Positions 1 through 5,550 of a stretch of DNA of 5,718 nucleotides are shown here, piece after piece. The stretch covers positions 1 to 5,718 of the forward strand of contig PWQB01000044.1 in NCBI GenBank assembly GCA_003556955.1, given 5' to 3'. The DNA comes from Nostocaceae cyanobacterium CSSed10_463m. Lineage in GTDB: Bacteria; Cyanobacteriota; Cyanobacteriia; Cyanobacteriales; Nostocaceae. Positions within the stretch are counted from its first letter, which is position 1. Each line of letters begins with the position of its first letter. The notes beneath the pieces are model-generated. The model made no database searches. It saw only the letters and a list, made by a program, of their open reading frames with translations, and was not told where the DNA came from. Made by a program: the position numbers and the translations under genes.

Positions 1-12
1 AAAATTCCGGCT

Positions 13-35
13 CCCTCTCCTTACTAAGGAGAGGG
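13..35. repeat. Palindromic intergenic repeat, possible terminator after sufE
   Basis: A perfect 10-bp inverted repeat, CCCTCTCCTT (13-22) and AAGGAGAGGG (26-35), encloses the 3-nt loop ACT. It starts 50 bp beyond the sufE stop codon. Read on the minus strand, the hairpin is followed by AGCCGGAATTTT, which has a weak T-tract, so it could act as a modest intrinsic terminator. The flanking GGGGTGAGGTT (38-48) together with the stem resembles a short repeat that I recall as common between cyanobacterial genes. The palindrome is seen directly; the terminator role and repeat-family membership are inferred. Confidence 0.6.
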
Positions 36-84
36 TTGGGGTGAGGTTCTTTATTGGTTTAATGACTCGCCGTTAAACTACAGG

Positions 85-525
85 TTAACTAGGCAAATCT
101 AACTTACATTCAAGTGCTTTTTTCTGCATGGTTTTAAAGATGTTGAAAAAACCATTAGCACGGGAAGGTGTCAGACTGACATTTAAACCTGTTTCTTGAA
201 TAAAATCTGGGGTAAGTTGCACAATTTCAGTGGGAGTTAGTCCATTTAAGCCTTCAATCAAAAGGCCTACTAATCCTTTTGTCAACTGGGAATCAGAATC
301 ACCTTCGTATACAACTTTACCATCATTCAGGGCTGCGGTGATATAAACCTGAGATACACAGCCAGGAACTTTGTTTTCTGGTACTTTGCCAGTTTCTGGG
401 AAATCTTTCAGCTTCTGAGCATACCAGATTAATTGTTCGTAGCGCCGCTTCGGTTCAGTAGCACGTTGGAAGCGCTGGACGATTTTAGCGAGAGCAGGTG
501 GCAAAGAATCTATAATTGAGGACAT
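85..525 (-). CDS. sufE: SufE family cysteine desulfurase activator
   Basis: This encodes a 146-residue cytosolic protein with an ATG start and TAA stop. SufE accepts persulfide sulfur from the cysteine desulfurase SufS, stimulates it, and hands sulfur on for Fe-S cluster assembly. The family signature is clear: KVPGCVSQVY around residues 52-61 carries the sulfur-accepting cysteine, Cys56. It is followed by GDSDSQLTKGLVGLL (about 75-89) and the C-terminal SLTPSRANGFFNIFKTMQKKA (about 117-137). Length matches the usual 140-150 residues, so the gene looks intact. A second cysteine, Cys140, lies near the C terminus and is probably not catalytic. No Shine-Dalgarno sequence is visible before the ATG, which is common in cyanobacteria. 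It lies 78 bp downstream of the binding-protein gene in the same orientation, so co-transcription is possible; that gap shows no convincing promoter and no other feature. Confidence 0.95.
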   Translation of the reverse strand: MSSIIDSLPPALAKIVQRFQRATEPKRRYEQLIWYAQKLKDFPETGKVPENKVPGCVSQVYITAALNDGKVVYEGDSDSQLTKGLVGLLIEGLNGLTPTEIVQLTPDFIQETGLNVSLTPSRANGFFNIFKTMQKKALECKLDLPS

Positions 526-603
526 AACAGAAGCTGCAAATAATCAGTCTTACCTTGAGTGTAGTTGATTTTGACAGCGATGGATCTTTTCCTGGTCAAG
601 CTT

Positions 604-1533
604 TTATCCTGGCTGTTGTCCAGATAAGGCTTGTTTTAGCTGTTGAGTGGCTTTTTCTATAGCATCTATACTACCTGCATTCACCAAACCATAATAATCA
701 AATACATAGACTTGGTTGTTTTTTGCAGCTTGTAAATTCTGCCAGAAACTTTCTTTTTTAAAGGAATCTAAAAGTGCAGTTTCAGAACCACCTTGAGGAG
801 GACTGATTAAAATTATTACTTCTGGATTTGCTTCTAAAATTTTCTCGGCTGAAAGTGTGATGTAACCACGTATAGGACTATTACTTTGTAATTCTGCGGC
901 TAAGTTTTTGACATTAAACTGTGTTAATAAATCTCCAGCCCAACTGTTTTTATTTGGTGTTAAAATTGGTTGACGACTGACCAGAACTAAAGTAGAGCTA
1001 CTAGGTTGGCTATTATTAGGTAAAAAAGTTTGGTAGCGGTTTAATAATGGAGTCGGATCTGCATCGATAAAACCGGCTAGGGTTTTAGTCAGTTCTGCTA
1101 GAGAGTTCCAGTTATTTACCCTGGTGGAAAAAGTCTCAATTCCGAGTTTTTGCAGGTGTTGTAATGTGTTGTCAGAGAAACCTTCTGCACCAATGACTAA
1201 ATCTGGTTTCAGTGCAATTATTTTTTCTAAATTAGGAGGAGTTTGACCTTGGGCGACACGCTCAATATCCTGAAAACGTGGGTCTTTATTTAGTAAACTA
1301 CTACCTGTAATTCCTACAAGTTTACTTGGTTCAAGTTGCTGAATTATATCAGCAGATAATGATGTCAAAGCAACGATTCTTTTTGCAGAGTTTTTGGGTT
1401 GTTGAGTCGTGTTGGTTGATTGGATTGAAGTTGCAGTTGGTGTTTGTACTTGTGGCGATGTGGGATTATTGCAAGCAGTTAAGAATAAACTTAATAAGAG
1501 TGCTAAACTCAAAAGAAATTTTTTTTGATACAT
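604..1533 (-). CDS. ABC importer substrate-binding lipoprotein, BtuF/FecB-like (iron chelate type)
   Basis: This 309-residue protein would capture an iron chelate, haem or corrinoid in the periplasm and deliver it to a FecCD-type permease. Residues 1-21 form a lipoprotein signal: KK, a Leu/Ser-rich hydrophobic stretch and the lipobox LTAC, with Cys21 as the predicted lipidated residue. A Thr/Ser/Pro/Gln-rich tether follows (about 22-50). The N-terminal lobe begins with KRIVALTSLSADIIQQL (51-67) and contains NLEKIIALKPDLVIG (101-115). A helical linker leads to the C-terminal lobe, with SWAGDLLTQFNVKNLA (197-212), LSAEKILEANPEVIILISP (227-245) and NNQVYVFDYYG (272-282). This is the periplasmic-binding fold with a helical backbone used for siderophores, haem and vitamin B12. 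The protein has a single histidine (His126), and I see no residue pattern that fixes the ligand. It has an ATG start and TAA stop. Its place beside a TonB receptor and FecCD permease favours iron-complex uptake. Confidence 0.85.
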   Translation of the reverse strand: MYQKKFLLSLALLLSLFLTACNNPTSPQVQTPTATSIQSTNTTQQPKNSAKRIVALTSLSADIIQQLEPSKLVGITGSSLLNKDPRFQDIERVAQGQTPPNLEKIIALKPDLVIGAEGFSDNTLQHLQKLGIETFSTRVNNWNSLAELTKTLAGFIDADPTPLLNRYQTFLPNNSQPSSSTLVLVSRQPILTPNKNSWAGDLLTQFNVKNLAAELQSNSPIRGYITLSAEKILEANPEVIILISPPQGGSETALLDSFKKESFWQNLQAAKNNQVYVFDYYGLVNAGSIDAIEKATQQLKQALSGQQPG

Positions 1534-1561
1534 AAGATTGATTTGTAGTTCGGTATGAATA

Positions 1562-1574
1562 AATGATCATAATT
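1562..1574. promoter_or_regulatory. Fur-box-like palindrome upstream of the binding-protein gene
   Basis: AATGATCATAATT matches 11 of 13 positions of the core AATGATTATCATT taken from the classical 19-bp Fur consensus, and contains the perfect palindrome TGATCA. The outer three positions on each side do not match. It lies 28 bp before the ATG of the binding-protein gene, where bound repressor could block transcription. The match was made by eye, and AT-rich DNA produces chance matches, so regulation by Fur is only a suggestion. Confidence 0.35.
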
Positions 1575-1575
1575 T

Positions 1576-1602
1576 GTAGTTTTAGCGCTAAAGCGCAACT
1601 AC
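1576..1602. repeat. Small palindromic repeat with two nested stems
   Basis: Outer arms GTAGTT (1576-1581) and AACTAC (1597-1602) enclose inner arms GCGCT (1585-1589) and AGCGC (1592-1596), with an asymmetric TTA bulge. The sequence can fold as a hairpin on either strand. It sits between the receptor stop and the binding-protein start, directly beside the Fur-like site. It resembles the many short GTAGT...ACTAC hairpin repeats in Nostoc-type genomes. It has no poly-T tail on the transcribed minus strand, so it is not a good terminator. Confidence 0.6.
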
Positions 1603-1607
1603 GGGCA

Positions 1608-1768
1608 AATTATACCTTTGTTTCCAGACGTAGGTTGGGTTACGCTGTGCTTAACCCAACGCTGCAAATGATGTTGGGTTTCCTTACGTCAACCCAACCT
1701 ACAATTTTTTGCAACATTTTAAGCTTGTCACGCCACTACATATACTACGAAGGAATTATACCTTTGTT
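1608..1768. repeat. 15-bp direct repeat flanking the inverted-repeat element
   Basis: AATTATACCTTTGTT occurs perfectly at 1608-1622 and again at 1754-1768. The copies are 146 bp apart and flank the nested inverted-repeat element at 1630-1702. Fifteen identical bases so close together are unlikely by chance, even in AT-rich DNA. The copies do not abut the inverted repeat (7 bp on one side, 51 bp on the other), so they are not a simple target duplication of it. A local duplication or a larger composite repeat unit is possible. Confidence 0.7.
1630..1702. repeat. 73-bp nested inverted-repeat element (GTAGGTTGGGTT type)
   Basis: Terminal arms GTAGGTTGGGTT (1630-1641) and AACCCAACCTAC (1691-1702) are a perfect 12-bp inverted repeat. 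Inside, AACCCAAC (1653-1660) and GTTGGGTT (1673-1680) form a second 8-bp inverted repeat with a 12-nt loop. The arms share the GTTGGGTT core, so alternative pairings between any two complementary arms are possible. I recall closely similar GTAGGTTGGGTT...AACCCAACCTAC elements scattered widely in cyanobacterial genomes, consistent with a small non-autonomous, MITE-like element. No coding capacity is visible. The 248-bp gap that contains it has no other gene. Confidence 0.8.
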
Positions 1769-1781
1769 GGCAGGTAATCAG

Positions 1782-4157
1782 CTAAAAGCGTACACTCAAA
1801 CTAGCTGCCAAGTTAATTCCTGGCTGGGTATATAAGTCTAAGAAACGGTCATTGCTACTCACTCCCCGTACACTAGACCATTGTGTATATCGCTGATTAA
1901 ACAAGTTGAAAATACCCAAATTTAAAGTAGTATTTTCGTTAAAGTTGTAGAAACCTCGGACATCCACAGTTGTATAACCTTGGGGTTTAAAGAAGTTTTC
2001 ATTACTGACTCTATCTTTCGCAGCTACTAAAGTAGTAGTTAATTCTGCACCCCAAATGTCTGCGGGTGAACGATAACGCAACCCCACAATGGCTTTAAAA
2101 GGATCTACTGAGTCTAGGGGTTGGTCTGTTTCTAAGTTATCTCCGATAGTATAAGCCAAGGTTCCATACAAACTTAAACCATCGAGAGATTCATTAAAGC
2201 GATACTCTCCTCTAGCTTCTAAACCATAAATTTTGGCTCCTTTAATGTTTTGAGCTTGAAAACTGCGTAATTGTCTATTTCCAATCAGAACTGGACCAAG
2301 TTCTACATTAGAATCAATAAAGTTATTGTATCGATTGTAAAAGCCTGTGAAACTGAAGCTAGACTGAGGATAGTTGGCTCTGATGCCGATTTCATAACTA
2401 TCAACTGTTTCTGGCCTTAAATTGGCATTTGGTAAAATTGTATAACCAAAATTAAAATTGGTAAAGGCGATCGCAGCATCATCATAAGGTGGACTCCTAA
2501 AACCACGGGCGTATTGTCCATATAATGATATTTCTGGGGTGACTTTGGCAATGATACCTAATTTGGGTGAGATAGCTGAAGCAGAAAAGCCATCTACTTG
2601 GTAATTTTGCGTGTTGATATTATTAAAAGCAATATCGTTTGTGTTAGGAGTCAATTGATAATAGTCGTAACGAATCCCAGGAATTAAAGTAATCCGACCA
2701 TCAGCAAATTCGATTTCATTTTGAATGTAAATTCCACCTCTTAAAGTGTCAGTGTCAGGAAAAGTTTTATTGGGGAAAACTTCGCTGTTCACAACTTTTG
2801 TACTGGTTCCCAGGGTTTCATTAAATAATGTGGAATCTCTGGGACGACTGGTGGAAGTGTTAAATAAGTCAAAACCATAGACTAAGCGATGGCTGATATC
2901 TCCTGTAAAAAATTTGCTGGTAAACTGCACATCGCCACCGACAATATCTTGATTAAAACCAGTTTCTAAGATGCGGCGTAAATTCTGATTGGCGCTGTTA
3001 ATGGTGCGAGTTTGGACATTTTCTGTACTTTCAGCCGTTTGATAATAAATTTGCGATCGCACTGATTGCAAGAATGAGCTTAAGTTAGGATTTGTATATT
3101 CATGACTTAAACTAATGCGTCCTCGACTATTAGAATCATCAGCTACTTGGCTAACAGTGGTAGTGCGAGTAAAACCGCTAAATCCTTCCGCAGTCATGAC
3201 TTGAGTGTTGACATTACGCTCAAATAATTCTCCTGTTAGCCGGAAAATATTATTTTCGTTTGGTTCCAGAACTACTTTAGTAAAGAAGTTATTAGTATTA
3301 AAAGTTTCAGGGTTGGGAGTTAATCCGCCGTAGTTTTGAGTTTCTCTACCATCACGGCGGGTATATTGTAATAAACCTGATAAGTTTCCGCTTTTCCCTG
3401 CTAATGTGACTGAGGGAGAGAAACTATAATCAGCCGTGTTATAACTAGCCCTACCACTGACATAAAATGGACGACCAAAAACCCTTAAATAATCTTCTGG
3501 ATCTTTAGTGATAAAGGAGACGACACCGCCGATAGCATCACTACCGTAAAGAGTAGAAGCGGGACCACGAATGATTTCCACTCTTTTAATTGAGTCGAAA
3601 CCTACTAAATCTCTGGTGCTAGCAGTGTAAATGTCTGGAACTCTGACACCATCGACTTGAATTAATACGCGGTTGCCTTCAATTCCCCTAATATTAATAC
3701 TAGAATTACCCCGACCAGACATACCACTCCGCACCGGGCGATCGCTTACAGATAGTCCTGGTTCATAACGGACTAAATCTTTGATATCTTGGATAAAATC
3801 TCCTTGAATTTTTTGATCATCAATGATGCTAATTGTTCCCACTGAATCAATAATTGCTCTGGGGGTGCGAGTTCCTGTAACTGTAATTTCTATCCCAGAA
3901 TCACGGGTTTGAATTTGATTTTCGCTGTCTGCTTGATTTTCTACTTCATCGCAATCATCAAATTCTCGGTCTTCATCTGGGTTATTGGGGTCAAAATCTG
4001 GAGGACAAGTTTCTTCTTCCTCTTCTGCTTGAGGATTTACGGGAATATTTACAGGTTCCTGAGCCAGTAATTTTATATTATTTGATTGAGCGAAAGCGGC
4101 GGGCGCGACAAATAGGTTCAGCAAAGCTATGCTGAAAAACAAAGGATGTTGTTTCAC
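1782..4157 (-). CDS. TonB-dependent outer-membrane receptor, haemoglobin/transferrin/lactoferrin (HutA-like) type
   Basis: This 791-residue receptor would import an iron-bearing ligand across the outer membrane using TonB energy. It starts at GTG (4155-4157): the frame is closed by a stop 22 bp upstream, and a clear signal peptide follows, cleaved after AFA at about residue 23. AGG lies 9 nt before the GTG. Residues 44-80 form a strongly acidic segment with Cys51 and Cys69. EITVTGTR (90-97) is the TonB-box region. The plug (about 98-225) contains NIRGIEGNRVLIQVDGVRVP (155-174) and VEIIRGPASTLYGSDAIGGV (193-212), both diagnostic. A 22-strand-type barrel follows, with GFRSP (552-556) and NANLRPET (577-584) equivalent to the FRAP and NPNL boxes. 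It ends with NLFNQRY and a terminal phenylalanine, the usual outer-membrane insertion signal. The mature protein has only two histidines (352 and 423), so haem as ligand is uncertain. The gene lies 170 bp downstream of the permease and looks intact. Confidence 0.93.
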   Translation of the reverse strand: MKQHPLFFSIALLNLFVAPAAFAQSNNIKLLAQEPVNIPVNPQAEEEEETCPPDFDPNNPDEDREFDDCDEVENQADSENQIQTRDSGIEITVTGTRTPRAIIDSVGTISIIDDQKIQGDFIQDIKDLVRYEPGLSVSDRPVRSGMSGRGNSSINIRGIEGNRVLIQVDGVRVPDIYTASTRDLVGFDSIKRVEIIRGPASTLYGSDAIGGVVSFITKDPEDYLRVFGRPFYVSGRASYNTADYSFSPSVTLAGKSGNLSGLLQYTRRDGRETQNYGGLTPNPETFNTNNFFTKVVLEPNENNIFRLTGELFERNVNTQVMTAEGFSGFTRTTTVSQVADDSNSRGRISLSHEYTNPNLSSFLQSVRSQIYYQTAESTENVQTRTINSANQNLRRILETGFNQDIVGGDVQFTSKFFTGDISHRLVYGFDLFNTSTSRPRDSTLFNETLGTSTKVVNSEVFPNKTFPDTDTLRGGIYIQNEIEFADGRITLIPGIRYDYYQLTPNTNDIAFNNINTQNYQVDGFSASAISPKLGIIAKVTPEISLYGQYARGFRSPPYDDAAIAFTNFNFGYTILPNANLRPETVDSYEIGIRANYPQSSFSFTGFYNRYNNFIDSNVELGPVLIGNRQLRSFQAQNIKGAKIYGLEARGEYRFNESLDGLSLYGTLAYTIGDNLETDQPLDSVDPFKAIVGLRYRSPADIWGAELTTTLVAAKDRVSNENFFKPQGYTTVDVRGFYNFNENTTLNLGIFNLFNQRYTQWSSVRGVSSNDRFLDLYTQPGINLAASLSVRF

Positions 4158-4271
4158 TGTTTTTAACCTAAGAAAATACTAAGTTGTTAATTCAGAAAAT
4201 TTATGCACTAGTACAAGTCCGCGTAAATAAACAGACCATGCAAAATCCATGAAAAGCCCATACTATAAGCT

Positions 4272-4299
4272 TTTTGACTTTTGACTTTTGACTTTTGAC
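4272..4299. repeat. Tandem heptamer repeat (TTTTGAC) x4
   Basis: Four perfect, contiguous copies of TTTTGAC occupy 4272-4299 and are followed by a partial unit (TT). On the transcribed minus strand this reads as GTCAAAA repeated. Short tandem heptamers are characteristic of heterocyst-forming cyanobacteria, and I recall this unit as common in Nostoc-type intergenic DNA. It lies between the permease stop and the receptor start, where copy-number changes could alter spacing of the receptor leader. No function is visible. Confidence 0.85.
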
Positions 4300-4315
4300 T
4301 TCACGGCGGTGAGGC

Positions 4316-4346
4316 GCGTCAGGGCGATTAAATTCCTGACTGACGC
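4316..4346. repeat. Inverted repeat spanning the permease stop codon
   Basis: GCGTCAG (4316-4322) pairs with CTGACGC (4340-4346) around a 17-nt loop. An alternative inner stem, GTCAGG (4318-4323) with CCTGAC (4335-4340), has an 11-nt loop. The TAA stop of the permease (4328-4330) lies in the loop. There is no T-tract after the stem on the minus strand, so factor-independent termination is unlikely; the structure might instead affect mRNA processing or stability. The adjoining 4301-4324 is markedly GC-rich against an AT-rich background, hinting at a repeat fragment. Confidence 0.4.
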
Positions 4347-5380
4347 TTATATAGTAAATAAATAAATAAGGGCGAACCCAGTAAGGCCGTGACAGCACCC
4401 ACAGGAAGTTCTACAGCACCCAAGCGTGAAAGTAAATCTGCAAAGCTGAGAACTAAAGCCCCACCAATTGCACTCAGTGGTAAAACTACTCGGTAATCTG
4501 TACCCACCATTAAGCGGATTCCGTGGGGAACGATTAAACCAACGAAACCGATTAAACCACCGATACTGACTGCACCTGCTGCTAATAGCGTGGCTGTACC
4601 ACCAATCAAAATGCGCGATCGCAATACGGAGACTCCTAACCCTATGGCTAACTCGTCACCCAAGTTCAATAAGTTGACAGCACGGGCTAACAAGCATCCA
4701 AATAACAAGGCGACGCTAATATAAGACCCGGAAATGGTTAATTCACTCCAACCGCGCCCGTTTAAACTACCAATTAACCAATTTAAAGCTGCTTGAATTT
4801 GACCATCTTCAGCCATTAATAACAATACAGATTGAATCGCACCAAATAACGAACTAATTGCAACTCCACCTAAAATCAAGCGTTCGACTGAAATTCCATC
4901 ATTACGCCGGGCTAGAAGATAAACAATAAGAGTTGTCAATAAGCCGCCAACCCAAGCCCCTAAAGGAACCCAAGTCTGCAATACTCCTAAACTCAGCATA
5001 GCCACAGCTGCTAAACCTGCTCCTGCGGAAATACCGAGCAAAAACGGGCTGGCTAGTCCATTTCGCAGCATTCCCTGTAATAATGAGCCGGACATTCCCA
5101 AGGCTGCACCCACCAACAGGGCGGCTAAGGTGCGAGGTAGGCGCAAATCCCAGATAATTGTTTGATGGAGTTGATCACCTTGACGGATTAGTGCTAACCA
5201 CAACTGATTGGGAGTCATAGCCACTGCACCAAATGACAGGGAAATTCCTGTGACTAGCAACAGCCCGATACATAGAATAAATGTTCCTAATATCAGGCGA
5301 TCGCTAAGTATCCGTAATAGTAGCTCGTGCATGAACGCTTTTGGCGATCGCGCTGGAAACCACAACTTAAAAACTCCCAT
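4328..5380 (-). CDS. FecCD family ABC transporter permease (iron chelate/haem/B12 type)
   Basis: This inner-membrane permease forms the import channel of a type II ABC importer. From the ATG at 5378-5380 it has 350 residues and about ten hydrophobic segments. Family landmarks are DLRLPRT (78-84) and the GMSGSLLQGMLRNGLASPFLLGIS region (95-118). The cytoplasmic coupling-loop motif GDELAIGLGV (241-250) contacts the ATPase. GFVGLIVPHGIRLMVG (278-293) and ELPVGAVTALLGSPLF (324-339) follow near the C terminus. The frame stays open to a TTG at 5399-5401, and a further ATG at 5330-5332 would give a 334-residue protein. The hydrophobic core starts after the latter, so either ATG is plausible; neither has a clear Shine-Dalgarno sequence. 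I prefer 5380 because a Fur-box-like sequence fills 5381-5399. No partner ATPase gene adjoins it downstream. The ligand cannot be read from the permease; the receptor nearby suggests an iron complex. Confidence 0.9.
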   Translation of the reverse strand: MGVFKLWFPARSPKAFMHELLLRILSDRLILGTFILCIGLLLVTGISLSFGAVAMTPNQLWLALIRQGDQLHQTIIWDLRLPRTLAALLVGAALGMSGSLLQGMLRNGLASPFLLGISAGAGLAAVAMLSLGVLQTWVPLGAWVGGLLTTLIVYLLARRNDGISVERLILGGVAISSLFGAIQSVLLLMAEDGQIQAALNWLIGSLNGRGWSELTISGSYISVALLFGCLLARAVNLLNLGDELAIGLGVSVLRSRILIGGTATLLAAGAVSIGGLIGFVGLIVPHGIRLMVGTDYRVVLPLSAIGGALVLSFADLLSRLGAVELPVGAVTALLGSPLFIYLLYKRQSGI

Positions 5381-5399
5381 TTGGATGATTATTATTTGC
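5381..5399. promoter_or_regulatory. Fur-box-like site directly before the permease ATG
   Basis: On the minus strand GCAAATAATAATCATCCAA matches 12 of 19 positions of the classical Fur consensus GATAATGATAATCATTATC, including 11 of the 13 core positions. It ends immediately before the ATG at 5378-5380 and lies downstream of the candidate promoter at 5417-5445, a position suited to repression. Functional Fur sites in cyanobacteria are often this degenerate. It was assigned by eye in AT-rich sequence, so it remains a candidate. Confidence 0.4.
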
Positions 5400-5416
5400 A
5401 ATAGTGCCTAGTATTC

Positions 5417-5445
5417 ATTTGAGCATTAATACAAACTATTGTCAA
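5417..5445 (-). promoter_or_regulatory. Candidate sigma-70-type promoter for the permease/receptor cluster
   Basis: On the minus strand a perfect -35 hexamer TTGACA (5440-5445) is followed, after 17 nt, by TCAAAT (5417-5422), which matches 4 of 6 positions of the -10 consensus. Transcription would start near 5410, about 30 bp before the ATG and just upstream of the Fur-like site. A perfect TATAAT also occurs at 5450-5455, but its nearest TTGACT (5470-5475) is only 14 nt away, so that pair is poorly spaced unless the -10 works with an activator. The start site is unproven. Confidence 0.3.
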
Positions 5446-5480
5446 TAAAATTATACAGGTAAGCTGTAAAGTCAAGATTC

Positions 5481-5500
5481 TAGGACTTATGCAACTGGCA
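5481..5500. repeat. Possible dispersed-repeat fragment (AGGACTTATGCAACTGGCA)
   Basis: This stretch resembles the AGGACTTACGCA-type motif that I recall as recurring in intergenic regions of Nostoc and Anabaena genomes, here with one change (TTATGCA for TTACGCA). It lies 13 bp from the next palindromic repeat. There is only one copy in the window, so repeat status rests on memory, not on the sequence itself. Confidence 0.3.
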
Positions 5501-5512
5501 TATTATTTTAAA

Positions 5513-5550
5513 TTTGTAGTGAGGACTTTAGTCCTCAAAATAAGGGCTGA
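5513..5550. repeat. Palindromic repeat, apparently half of a larger element cut by the transposon
   Basis: TTTGTAGT leads into a perfect 7-bp inverted repeat, GAGGACT (5521-5527) and AGTCCTC (5530-5536), with a TT centre. AAAATAAGGGCTGA follows and ends exactly at the predicted transposon boundary. I recall full-length cyanobacterial repeats of this type continuing with a second palindrome of the AAGGACTGAAGTCCTT kind and closing with ACTAC. Here the second palindrome stops after its first arm (AAGGGCTGA), as expected if the element at 5551 onward inserted into it. The first palindrome is seen directly; the interruption is inferred. Confidence 0.55.

Noticed and set aside
1326..1535. 69-codon plus-strand frame antisense to the binding-protein gene
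   Set aside because: It lies wholly opposite a well-supported gene and its translation resembles nothing recognisable.
1563..1835. 90-codon plus-strand open frame across the intergenic repeats
   Set aside because: It runs through two palindromic repeats and into the antisense of the receptor 3' end, with no domain and no plausible ribosome binding site.
4272..4299. CRISPR-like array at the tandem repeat
   Set aside because: The units are 7 bp and contiguous with no spacers, and no cas gene is nearby.
4201..4398. 65-codon minus-strand open frame between permease and receptor
   Set aside because: It overlaps the permease 3' end out of frame, translates the tandem TTTTGAC repeat into KSQKSKVKK, and has no recognisable domain; it is a chance frame.
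5381..5401. TTG at 5399-5401 as the permease start
   Set aside because: It would place the Fur-like sequence inside the coding region and add residues MQIIIIQ unlike the family N terminus; two ATG codons downstream are better choices.
5208..5411. 67-codon plus-strand frame antisense to the permease start
   Set aside because: It is opposite a well-supported coding region and has no family features.
5450..5475. TTGACT plus TATAAT as the main promoter
   Set aside because: Both hexamers are near-perfect, but the 14-nt spacer is too short for normal sigma-70 recognition; kept only as an alternative -10.
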